Assembly (NCBI RefSeq): GCF_030450125.1
Contig: NZ_CP123923.1
Location: forward strand, 7,411,001-7,475,000
Reading direction: 5' to 3'
From: Streptomyces sp. WP-1
GTDB taxonomy: Bacteria > Actinomycetota > Actinomycetes > Streptomycetales > Streptomycetaceae
DNA length: 64,000 bases
A program made the translations under genes and the position numbers. Of the stretch, positions 35,639 to 45,540 are shown in pieces. The notes under the pieces were generated by a model, which saw only the letters and a list, made by a program, of their open reading frames with translations, had not been told where the DNA came from and made no database searches. Position 1 is the first letter of the stretch; the number at the start of each line of letters is the position of its first letter.

Positions 35639-36154
35639 TCACCTCGGTCCGGCTCCTCCCTCCGACTCCCACAGGGCCTGTCCGTCGGGGCCGCTCTCGG
35701 TGAGGGCCAGCAGACGCCGGGCCGACAAAGGGTTCGCGGGGTCGGAGGCCGCGGCCAGCAGCTGGGCGGCCGCTCCGGCCGGCTCGTCCGGGGGGACGAC
35801 CAGCAGTTCCCAGCGCCCTACGGTCCCGCAGTCCACGGTGATCGCGTGCGCTTCGGCGGCTCCGTCGGTCAGGGCCACCTCGATCACATGCCCGGGTGCC
35901 GTCATCACCTTGTGCGGGGCGTCCGGCCAGGCCGCGGACTCCACGGTGACGCGGGTGACGGCGCCGGTGCTCGGGTCCAGGGAGCCGACCAGCGCGGGCA
36001 GTTCCAGCTCCAGCGCGTCGCAGCGCGGCCACCACGCCCCGTCCAGCGGGCCATGGCTGCCGTCCGGCGTGAGGCGCAGGCGGGGCAAGGGCATCCGGTA
36101 CGTGTGTCCGGCGCCGGGCGCCGTGTCTTCGGGGGGCCTGCTGCTGGCGTCCAT
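35639..36154 (-). CDS. DUF5994 family protein
   Basis: A 171-residue protein with the DUF5994 signature: LDGAWWPRCDALELELPALV near the N terminus, VTRVTVESAAWPDAPHKV in the middle and TVGRWELLVVPPDEPAGAAA near the end. ATG 36154 is used (GGGACGGGATC upstream). The family is streptomycete-typical and uncharacterised; it often occurs near SpoIIE phosphatase and STAS genes, as here. A diverged paralogue lies at 38066. Confidence 0.8.
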   Translation of the reverse strand: MDASSRPPEDTAPGAGHTYRMPLPRLRLTPDGSHGPLDGAWWPRCDALELELPALVGSLDPSTGAVTRVTVESAAWPDAPHKVMTAPGHVIEVALTDGAAEAHAITVDCGTVGRWELLVVPPDEPAGAAAQLLAAASDPANPLSARRLLALTESGPDGQALWESEGGAGPR

Positions 36155-36383
36155 CGCGCGATCCCGTCCCGGGCGGCCCCCGGATGCCCGTATCGTCACT
36201 CGCCGGGAACGGCGCCGCAGCGATCGCGGGCCCGAAAGCTCTCGGTACCTGCCAGGCTACTCCCGGCCCTGACGTACGGCGCGGCGGGCGACGTCGCACC
36301 GGGACGCGGCCCTACGGCGCACCAACGGGCCACGGGACCATCCGGACGGTACGACCGCCCGGCTCATCGCCCCACCCGAAGGA

Positions 36384-37376
36384 TCAGCGGCCCGCCGGGA
36401 CCGGCCCTTCGGCAGGCAGGACCAGCACGCAGGGCGCGACGGGTCCGGGCAGCCCGACGACCTCGCCCATGTTCTTCCAGCCCCAGGACGAGAAGGCGGA
36501 CTGGCCCGCCCGGTCGGCGGGATGGAGCAGGGTGACGCCGAGAGGGACATGCCGGTCCGCCAGCAGGCGCTGTTGCAGGCAGCGGGCTATCTCACGGTTC
36601 TGGGTGTGCGGATGGGCCACGACCTGGGTGACGACGACGAACCGCGCGCGTGAGGTGAGCCGCTGGACGATCCCCTGGAGCGTCGCGTCGGACCCCCGGC
36701 GGCCGGAGCCGTCCGGGCCCACCGGGAAACCGAAGGCGCACCCGACCAGCTCCGTCGTCTCGGCGACCGACAACGTGAAGCCGGGACGGCGGGCGGTGAC
36801 CGCGAGGCGGCGCAGGAAGTCCGTACGGTCGTGGTACGCCTCGCCGGGCGTGCCCGCGACGGACACCGCGGCCAGGTCCGCGATGTCCTCGCCCATGTCC
36901 TCGGCCTGCCGCCGGGTCAGCCGGCGCACGCGGATCGCGTCCTTGAGGGGCCGCCGGCCCGGCCGGTGAGCCGGTTCCCCGGGCGTCCCCGTCACGGTGA
37001 GCGTGTCCGTGGATGCGCCGGACGCGCCGAGCGGTCCGGGACTCGCGGGAGCCGCGAGGAGGGGCGAAGCGGGGTCGGTGGCCGCGAGGAGCCGGACGAT
37101 CTGGGCGCACGCATGGTGCAGCCGCAGCCGGGTGTGCACCCGCCCGGCGCGCCGGGAGGCCGACATGAGGACGTCCAGGCCCCGCGCGTCGCAGGAGCCG
37201 ACCGTGGCCAGGTCGACGTCGATCACGGTGACCCCGTCCAGCAGGCACTGCTCCAGCGCGGCCCGCAGCAGCGGCGTCGTGGCCGGTCCGATGTCCCCGG
37301 CGAGCGTGACGAGCGTGCGCTCCCCGCGGTTTCGCCGGTGGATGTCCAGCGGGGAGAGAGTCATCGCAGGGGACAT
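36384..37376 (-). CDS. STAS-domain protein with a C-terminal GNAT-like domain
   Basis: A 330-residue protein. Residues about 12-105 are a STAS/anti-anti-sigma domain (RTLVTLAGDIGPATTPLLRAALEQCLLDGVTVIDVDLATVGSCDARGLDVL) with a Ser-Cys-Asp at the phosphorylation-loop position. After a Pro/Gly linker, residues about 175-320 (RTDFLRRLAVTARRPGFTLSVAETTELVGCAFGF... AHPHTQNREIARCLQQRLLADRHVPLGVTLLHP) resemble an acetyltransferase fold. The start ATG 37376 has GGAGA at long spacing. It could couple SpoIIE phosphatase signalling to another activity; the second-domain identity is tentative. Confidence 0.65.
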   Translation of the reverse strand: MSPAMTLSPLDIHRRNRGERTLVTLAGDIGPATTPLLRAALEQCLLDGVTVIDVDLATVGSCDARGLDVLMSASRRAGRVHTRLRLHHACAQIVRLLAATDPASPLLAAPASPGPLGASGASTDTLTVTGTPGEPAHRPGRRPLKDAIRVRRLTRRQAEDMGEDIADLAAVSVAGTPGEAYHDRTDFLRRLAVTARRPGFTLSVAETTELVGCAFGFPVGPDGSGRRGSDATLQGIVQRLTSRARFVVVTQVVAHPHTQNREIARCLQQRLLADRHVPLGVTLLHPADRAGQSAFSSWGWKNMGEVVGLPGPVAPCVLVLPAEGPVPAGR

Positions 37377-37661
37377 GGTGCCGACCCGTCTCCGTGCCGA
37401 CCACTGGTGCGGCCCGGAAGTCCGTTGCTCGCCGGGGACGACCCGGCGTGGTGGCCGGAGTGCGTGATGCCCTCGGTAGGTCCACCGTACGCCGCCCGTG
37501 ACCGGAAACGGCTGTGCCGCAAGGTGCCAGGAGTACGGTGGGGAGGGTCGAGGGTCCTTCGTACTCCGGTGACAGGGCTGGTCTCGTCCTCGGCGCGCGG
37601 CACGGCAAGGGCCGCGCGACACCGCACGGGCCGCCCGGCGGCCCGGGACAGGTTCCGCCCG

Positions 37662-38069
37662 ATGACCACCGAATTCGTGCCGCCGCGCCCCGCGCCCTCG
37701 ACCCAGGACGCCGCGGACGGTCCGCCCGCCGAGGGCAGGGTCGAGGTCCGCATCGTCTCCCCGGACGCCGAAGCCGCCCGCCAGGTCGCCGACGCCCTCC
37801 GGCTGCTGTTCGCCGGGGGCGAGCAACGCAGCTACCCGGCGTTCCCGTCGGGCACGGGGACGCGCCTGCACCTCACGCTCGACCCCGCGCGAGGCGCCCG
37901 CCCGCTCCGCTCCTGGCTGGAGACCAGCAGACCACAGGCCGACCGCACCCACCCGGGCGAGACCGCGCCCCGCCCGGCGCCGCCGGTCCGGCCCGCGCCC
38001 GCCGAGTCCCCGGCGAAGGACCCGGCCGAGGCGAGCCCCCGGCCGCCCTCGCCTCAGGACTCCGCATGA
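37662..38069 (+). CDS. Conserved hypothetical protein
   Basis: A 135-residue protein with a small alpha/beta core (GRVEVRIVSPDAEAARQVADALRLLFAGGEQRSYPAFPSG TGTRLHLTLD split here for length) and a Pro/Ala-rich C-terminal tail. I do not recognise a named family. Its stop overlaps the ATG of the DUF5994 gene (ATGA), so the two are co-translated. The 285-bp region to the divergent STAS gene should hold both promoters. Confidence 0.6.
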   Translation: MTTEFVPPRPAPSTQDAADGPPAEGRVEVRIVSPDAEAARQVADALRLLFAGGEQRSYPAFPSGTGTRLHLTLDPARGARPLRSWLETSRPQADRTHPGETAPRPAPPVRPAPAESPAKDPAEASPRPPSPQDSA

Positions 38070-38665
38070 CCATCACCGCTCCCTCGCTCCCTCCGCCCGC
38101 CGCCCGGCTGCGCCTGGGCGTGCGGCCCGGGTGCGGCGTCGCGGTCCGGCGCGTCGACGGGGCCTGGTGGCCGCGTTCGTACGATCTGACCGCCGAACTC
38201 CCCGGACTGCTCGCCGCGCTGCCGCCGCGCTGGGGGCACGTCACCAGCGTCCTCGTGAACGGCGCGATGTGGTCGCTGTCCGGTGACGGCGTGCCCGTCG
38301 AGGACCGGCCGGTGCACCCGCGCGGGAGGGGCCCGTCGCGAGCCGGGGACACCGTGTGCCTGCTCACTCCCGGGCGGGGCCGCCGGGACCTGCTCGTCGT
38401 GCCGCCCGCCGCCACGGCGGAGGAGGCCGAACGGCTCAGGGGAGGGCCACGGCGCAGGCTCCGCGCGCGGAACGCCCTGCCTGACCCGGCGTTCGCGGGG
38501 CCGACCTGCGCGCCCTGGCTGACCCCGGGCGGGTGTCGCCCTGCGGCGGTGGCTCACGGTTGCCGGCGGATCGCTCCCGGGGAGGAACCGTGTTCCGGGC
38601 GGGGCGCGGTCATGTCGAGCAGGAGCAGGGCGTCGTGGTCGGGGGTGCCGGGTTCGGCGGTGTAG
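38066..38665 (+). CDS. DUF5994 family protein, 3' end overlapping an antisense gene
   Basis: The DUF5994 hallmark reads VRRVDGAWWPRSYDLTAELPGLLAALPPRWGHVTSVLVNGAMW, then RRDLLVVPPAATAEEAERL. It starts at an ATG overlapping the previous stop. The 199-residue frame runs 112 bases into the convergent XRE gene; the last 50 residues (from about CAPWLTPGG) are Cys/Gly/Arg-rich and unlike the family, so the natural stop was probably lost by a small indel near 38.5 kb. Confidence 0.65.
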   Translation: MTITAPSLPPPAARLRLGVRPGCGVAVRRVDGAWWPRSYDLTAELPGLLAALPPRWGHVTSVLVNGAMWSLSGDGVPVEDRPVHPRGRGPSRAGDTVCLLTPGRGRRDLLVVPPAATAEEAERLRGGPRRRLRARNALPDPAFAGPTCAPWLTPGGCRPAAVAHGCRRIAPGEEPCSGRGAVMSSRSRASWSGVPGSAV

Positions 38666-39456
38666 ACGCCGATGCGCTGTCCCGGAGTGCCCTCGACGTG
38701 CAGCGACTGGGAGGTGAGGGTGACCGTGCCGATCTGGGGGTGCCGGAAGGTCTTCTGCGCGGGTTTGCGTCCGGTCACCTCGTAGCGTTCCCACAGGCCC
38801 GCGAAGTCGGGGCTCTTGAGCACGAGTTCGCCGACCAGGCCGGTCAGGTCAGGGGCGTCGGGCGCGGTGCCGGCGATGGCGCGCAGGCGGGCGACGCAGC
38901 CGGTGATCTGGCGGTTCCAGTCGGGGAAGAGGTCGCGGGCGGCGGGGTGCAGGAAGAGATAGCGGGCGAGGTTGCGCTGCGTGACCGGCCAGTCGTCCAG
39001 ACCCGCGTAGAGGGCGAGGCCGCCCGGGTTCCAGGCCGGCACGTCCATGCTGCGGCTGATGACGTAGGCCGGGTCCGGGCGCAGCGATTCCAGCAGCAGC
39101 TTGAGATGCGGGCGCACCGTGCGGCTGGGGGCGGGCGGCGGCTGCGGGGCGTACCGGGCGGCGCGGGCGGCGAGTTCGCGCAGGTGCTGGTGCTCCTGGT
39201 CGTCCATGTGCAGGGCGCGGGCGAGGGAGTCGAGGACGGCGGGGCTGGGGCGGGTCTCCTTGCCGCGTTCCAGTCGTACGTAGTAGTCGATGCTGATGCC
39301 GGCGAGGGTGGCCAGCTCCTCGCGGCGCAGGCCGGGGGTGCGGCGGATGCCGGTGCCGACGGTCAGGCCGACGTGTCCGGGACTGGTCTGGGTGCGGCGG
39401 GCGCGCAGGAAGCGGCCCAGCTCGGCGCCCTCGCCGTGCGTGCTCTCGGATGCCAT
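38554..39456 (-). CDS. XRE-type helix-turn-helix regulator with MmyB-like ligand domain
   Basis: A 300-residue protein: an N-terminal XRE helix-turn-helix (LGRFLRARRTQTSPG... RRTPGLRREELATLAGISIDYYVRLERGKETRPS) and a C-terminal PAS-like MmyB ligand-binding domain (SRSMDVPAWNPGGLALYAGL... LVLKSPDFAGLWERYEV). Such regulators often control a divergent oxidoreductase and some bind fatty-acid-like ligands; here the divergent gene is the aldo/keto reductase at 39677. Confidence 0.88.
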   Translation of the reverse strand: MASESTHGEGAELGRFLRARRTQTSPGHVGLTVGTGIRRTPGLRREELATLAGISIDYYVRLERGKETRPSPAVLDSLARALHMDDQEHQHLRELAARAARYAPQPPPAPSRTVRPHLKLLLESLRPDPAYVISRSMDVPAWNPGGLALYAGLDDWPVTQRNLARYLFLHPAARDLFPDWNRQITGCVARLRAIAGTAPDAPDLTGLVGELVLKSPDFAGLWERYEVTGRKPAQKTFRHPQIGTVTLTSQSLHVEGTPGQRIGVYTAEPGTPDHDALLLLDMTAPRPEHGSSPGAIRRQP

Positions 39457-39562
39457 GACTCCAGTCTCACCCGCTGGGACCCGCCGCGCGGACGGGAGGG
39501 GGCCCTGTCATTACCCCCGAAGAGCCCGCCCTGCCGAACCGGAGCGATCCGGGCGAGGGTGA

Positions 39563-41722
<2,160 letters not shown>

Positions 41723-41876
41723 GCACCCGCCTCCCCGCCGACACGGCATTCGCTCATGCGGACCGTCACCCTCGACAACGGCAGTGAACCGGGCGATCAG
41801 GAGCCGCGGCCTCCTCCGGGCGTGCGGATCCAGTCCGGGGGCGGCTTCGGCGAGGGCGGGAACGACCTGCTTGCCT

Positions 41877-42797
41877 TCAGAGTGCGATCACGATTTTGCC
41901 GTGAACATGCCTCTCGGCCTGCGTCGTCACGGCTTCGTGGATCCGCTCGACCGGGAAGGTCGCCGCGATCGGCACCGTGATCGCGCCGGAACTGATCGCG
42001 TCGGCGATCCGTTCCAGGACACCCGGACCCGCGTCGAGGGCGCCCGCCGTGCGCACACCGGGCGGCGGGGCGGGGCCGTCGGCTACGACGGAGATCCGCT
42101 CGGGTGCCACGCCGAGCTTGAGAGCGGTCTCGGCGGCCTCCCTTCCGAACAGGTCGGTCGCGGCGGTGATCCCCTCGGGCGCCAGGGCCCGTACCCGGTC
42201 CGCGAGGCCAGGGCCGTACGCCACGGGTTCGGCGCCGAGCCCGCGCAGGAATCCGAACGTGCTCTCGGAGGCGGTGCCGAGCACCCGGGCACCCGCGAGC
42301 CTCGCCAACTGCACGGCGAAGATGCCCACGCCACCCGCCGCTCCTCCGATCAGGACGGTGTCCCCGGCGTCGAGCCCGATCGTGGCGAGCGCGGCGGAGG
42401 CCGTCAGACCGGAGACCGGAAGCGTGGCCGCCACCTCGTCGCCGACGCCCGCCGGGGTGGGCCAGAGGTGTTCCGTAGGTGTCTTGACCAGCACGAAATC
42501 GGCGACGGACCGGCCGATCGCGGCCCCGTACACCCGGTCGCCGATCGCGAATCCCGTGGCCTCGGCGCCCACCTCGTCCACCACACCGGCGAAGTCGCTG
42601 CCGAACCCGGCCGGCAAGGTGATGCCGAACCGCGCCGCCATGTCGGGCTGGGTGGTGATCTGCCAGTCCATCGGATTCAGCCCGGCGGCCGTGACCCTGA
42701 CGCGAACCTCGTCCGGCGCGGCGTGCGGCTCGGGTATCTCCCGCAGTTCGAGTACTTCCGGACCGCCAAAGCGCTGATAACGGACAGCTTTACTCAT
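41877..42797 (-). CDS. Quinone oxidoreductase-like NADP-dependent dehydrogenase (zinc-free MDR)
   Basis: A 306-residue MDR protein starting MSKAVRYQRFGGPEVLELRE, with GLNPMDWQ, GSDFAGVVDEVG and the Rossmann loop VLIGGAAGGVGIFAVQLARL. It has no zinc ligands, as in quinone oxidoreductases. GGAGAGG is 6 bases before ATG 42797. It faces the TetR gene across an 83-bp region with a clear operator, so it is probably induced when the TetR protein binds a ligand (quinone or electrophile). Confidence 0.9.
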   Translation of the reverse strand: MSKAVRYQRFGGPEVLELREIPEPHAAPDEVRVRVTAAGLNPMDWQITTQPDMAARFGITLPAGFGSDFAGVVDEVGAEATGFAIGDRVYGAAIGRSVADFVLVKTPTEHLWPTPAGVGDEVAATLPVSGLTASAALATIGLDAGDTVLIGGAAGGVGIFAVQLARLAGARVLGTASESTFGFLRGLGAEPVAYGPGLADRVRALAPEGITAATDLFGREAAETALKLGVAPERISVVADGPAPPPGVRTAGALDAGPGVLERIADAISSGAITVPIAATFPVERIHEAVTTQAERHVHGKIVIAL

Positions 42798-42814
42798 CGG
42801 TGACCTCTCCTGGC

Positions 42815-42867
42815 CAGTGATGGGACTTGGTCTTATCGACCGTACACCAGTGATGGGACCAAGTCCC
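42815..42867. promoter_or_regulatory. TetR operator region
   Basis: CAGTGATGGGAC occurs twice exactly 33 bp apart (42815-42826 and 42848-42859). Each copy leads into complementary arms GGGACTTGGTC (42822-42832) and GACCAAGTCCC (42857-42867), and the second site alone is the palindrome GGGAC-CAA-GTCCC. The site sits between the divergent TetR and MDR genes and ends 13 bases before the TetR start, as expected for an autoregulatory operator. Confidence 0.75.
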
Positions 42868-42880
42868 GTACACTGCTCCC

Positions 42881-43513
42881 ATGGCTCGCTGGCAACCCGA
42901 CGCACCCGGACGACTCGCCGCCGCCGCCCTCGACCTCTTCGAGGAGCGCGGCTACGAGAACACGACCGTGATCGAGATCGCCGAGCGCGCGGGGCTCACC
43001 AAGAGCACGTTCTTCCGGTACTTCCCGGACAAGCGCGAGGTGCTCTTCGACAGGGGCACGGTGACCGGTGTGCTCGTCGAGGGAATCGCCTCGGCGCCGC
43101 CGACGGCCGGGCCGCTCGACGTGGTGGCGGAGGCCCTCGACGCGCTCGGCCGGACGTTCTTCACCGCCGAGCGCCGCGAGTACAGCGGCCGGCGCCAGGC
43201 CGTGCTGAACGCCAATACGGAACTGCGGGAACGCGAAGCCCTGAAGAGGATCGACCTCACCGCCTCGATGATCGAGGCCCTCAACCGCCGCGGACTGCCG
43301 CTCCTGACCGCGCGCGTGGCCGCCCAGCTGGGCACGCTCGTCTGGGAGATCGCCTACGACCGGTGGATCGACACCGGCAACAGCGAAGACTTCGGCCCGC
43401 TGGCCCGGCAGGCGCTCGCCGAAGTACGCGCAGCCGGAGCCCTGCGCCAGGGTCCGTCTTCGGGCCACATCGGCCCTGATGACGACTCGATCCAGACGGA
43501 TTCGCCGGGGTAG
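42881..43513 (+). CDS. TetR-family transcriptional repressor
   Basis: A 210-residue regulator with the N-terminal helix-turn-helix LAAAALDLFEERGYENTTVIEIAERAGLTKSTFFRYFPDKREVLF and a C-terminal helical ligand domain. It is divergent from the quinone oxidoreductase-like gene and very likely represses both genes through the palindromes between them. Confidence 0.92.
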   Translation: MARWQPDAPGRLAAAALDLFEERGYENTTVIEIAERAGLTKSTFFRYFPDKREVLFDRGTVTGVLVEGIASAPPTAGPLDVVAEALDALGRTFFTAERREYSGRRQAVLNANTELREREALKRIDLTASMIEALNRRGLPLLTARVAAQLGTLVWEIAYDRWIDTGNSEDFGPLARQALAEVRAAGALRQGPSSGHIGPDDDSIQTDSPG

Positions 43514-43634
43514 AGCGGGAAGCGGCTGTGCTCGGCCCGCCGGCGCATCGTCTCGCCCCGGCAGGTGGCGGTGAGGGCATGTCGTCCCAGGTCAGAGGAT
43601 GGGTTCGGTGGTGGGTTCTGGACTGCTCGGGATT

Positions 43635-43845
43635 GCCGGGGTAGCGGTCGACGCTGATGCGGCTGATCGGAGCGTCGCCGCGCGCGGTACGCGCCGGACT
43701 CGGCCCGCGCATCCCGATCGGGGTGAACTCGACTCGGCCGACTTCCGGCGCGGCGGGATGACGGAAGACGGGTCGACCGAGGTGATCCTCGCCCTGACCG
43801 AGGCTGGCATCGACTTGCTGGAGATCTCCGGCTCCCGGCCCGGGT
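43635..43845 (+). pseudogene. Fragment of an old-yellow-enzyme (NADH:flavin oxidoreductase) gene
   Basis: Two frames join to a conserved internal segment of the OYE family: LMRLIGASPRAVRAGLGPRIPIGVN in one frame and SADFRRGGMTEDGSTEVILALTEAGIDLLEISGS in the next. This is the strand-helix region before the flavin phosphate-binding site. Both ends and the catalytic residues are missing, so it is a dead fragment. Confidence 0.65.
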
Positions 43846-43933
43846 GCGAGTCAGCGGTACATCAGGGGGCGGTCAGCAGCCCCTGGCACTGTTGTTCCTG
43901 TCGCCGGCGCGGGAGACCGAATGCCGGAGGCAG

Positions 43934-44031
<98 letters not shown>

Positions 44032-44221
44032 CAGCCCGTTGCCGCCCATCGGCTCCGCGCCCAGGTGCGTGGATTCCCTCGCGCCTGCTCGTACGGATGA
44101 GTTTCAGGTGGATGAGTACGCCGTTGCGGGGTAGAACAGCAGTTGGCTCGTGTGGTTGCGCGAGCCGGAGCACGCCCGGTTGAAGGGCTGCTCCTGGGCA
44201 TGACATGAAGGATCGACCAGT

Positions 44222-44425
44222 ATGGCCAGCGGCACCGTGAAGTGGTTCAACGCCGAAAAGGGTTTCGGCTTCATCCAGCAGGACGGCGGGGGACCGGACG
44301 TCTTCGCGCACTACTCCGAGATCCAGGGCGGCGGCTACCGCGAGCTGACCGAGGGTGAGCACGTCACCTTCGACATCGGCCAGGGGCAGAAGGGCCCGCA
44401 GGCGCAGAACATCGTCCGCGGCTGA
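44222..44425 (+). CDS. Cold-shock protein (CspA family), second copy
   Basis: 67 residues beginning [20 protein letters not shown] with RNP1 KGFGFI and RNP2 VFAHY. It is a nucleic-acid-binding OB-fold protein, paralogous to the gene at 33849. The preceding 190 bases after the tRNA-like gene have no recognisable gene and probably form the promoter and leader. A strong hairpin follows. Confidence 0.93.
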   Translation: MASGTVKWFNAEKGFGFIQQDGGGPDVFAHYSEIQGGGYRELTEGEHVTFDIGQGQKGPQAQNIVRG

Positions 44426-44443
44426 GCGGACCGGAGACAACGA

Positions 44444-44484
44444 GAGTGAGGCGGCCGCCCCGGCCTGGGGCGGCCGCCTCACTC
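44444..44484 (+). terminator. Hairpin terminator after the second cold-shock gene
   Basis: A perfect 18-bp stem (44444-44461 with 44467-44484) with a 5-nt loop starts 19 bases after the stop. No T-tract. Confidence 0.8.
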
Positions 44485-44710
44485 ACACGTCGCCCTCCTC
44501 GAACGCCGGCCGACCGACCGAATGCCGCCGTTCCCCCCCCGGAAGGCCGTGGCCAAGAAGGCGGCCCCTTGAGCTGCCCGATACGCCGAGTGCGCCGCGA
44601 CAGAGGGCGGTACAGGTGACTCCGTGGGCATGCCGCGCCGCGGTGGCGAGAGATCCGGCGGACGATCGTAGGCGTCGGGGATTCGGCAGGAACGCTGCGA
44701 AGGGCTGACG

Positions 44711-45187
44711 GTGCAACACGACGTACTCGGTATCTATTTGAACGACCACCTGGCCGGAGCCACGGTCGGCGCCGACCTGGCGCGGCACCTGGCCCATCGT
44801 CATCGGCACAGTGCCCGCGCCTCACTCCTGGAACGCATCGCCGATGAGATCGCCCAGGACCGGCAGAGCCTCTTGGCGATCATGGACGGTCTCGGCGTAC
44901 CCGCCCACCGCTACAAAGTAGTCGCGGGATGGGCCGCGGAGAGACTGCGCCGGCTGAAACCCAACGGCATCCTGCAACGACACGCCGGCCTCGACACCGT
45001 CATGGAACTCGAAACTCTGCGTCTGGGCGTCGAAGGGAAGTCCTTGCTCTGGCTCACGCTCCTCGCGCAGGCCGAGAAACGGACCGCACTGGATACGGCA
45101 CAGCTGAACCGTCTGCTCGACCGCGCGCGCACTCAGCTCGACACGGTGGAAGGCCTGCGCCGCACCGCGGCAGCCGCCGTCTTCTAG
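44711..45187 (+). CDS. Conserved hypothetical helical protein
   Basis: A 158-residue, almost entirely alpha-helical protein starting at GTG (MQHDVLGIYLNDHLAGATVGADLARHLAHRH). The heptad-like spacing and length suggest a four-helix bundle, as in ferritin-like or DUF892-type stress proteins (LLERIADEIAQDRQSLLAIMDGLG), but the di-iron ExxH pattern is not evident. A purine-free ribosome site makes the start slightly uncertain. I cannot name the family. Stand-alone gene. Confidence 0.7.
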   Translation: MQHDVLGIYLNDHLAGATVGADLARHLAHRHRHSARASLLERIADEIAQDRQSLLAIMDGLGVPAHRYKVVAGWAAERLRRLKPNGILQRHAGLDTVMELETLRLGVEGKSLLWLTLLAQAEKRTALDTAQLNRLLDRARTQLDTVEGLRRTAAAAVF

Positions 45188-45456
45188 ACGCGCCGCCGTC
45201 CGCCGGACGGCCGCCACCGGCCGAGGATCGCTGGTGGCAGGGGCATGGCACATCTGCCTGCCGAGTCGTGGGTGGCGGAAAGCGGGAGCCAGCCCTTCGC
45301 GGCGGCCATGGGCAGGACCTGGAGGTCGTTCTCCGTACGGCCTGTGACGCGGGCCCACATCTGACGGCTCTTGCCGGTGGGGTCGGTGCCGTCACCGGAG
45401 ACGTACACGAATGCCAGGGCCGGGCTCGCGTGCTCCTGGGCCTCTACGGCCCTCAC
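45184..45456 (-). pseudogene. 3' fragment of an NAD(P)-dependent epimerase/oxidoreductase gene
   Basis: The segment SPALAFVYVSGDGTDPTGKS then RQMWARVTGRTENDLQVLPM AAA is the conserved central part of small SDR-like NAD(P)H-binding epimerases (YVSGxGTD...MWARVKGRTEN). After MAAA the frame diverges, and the N-terminal nucleotide-binding half is absent. It is a dead remnant between the helical protein and the metal ATPase gene. Confidence 0.6.
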
Positions 45457-45540
45457 CCGCGACGACCCCCTACTTCAGCACGCGGATCCGTGAGGGCGAG
45501 GCCGACGCCGTAACCTCCTCCGCCGAGGACGCCGCGCTGT

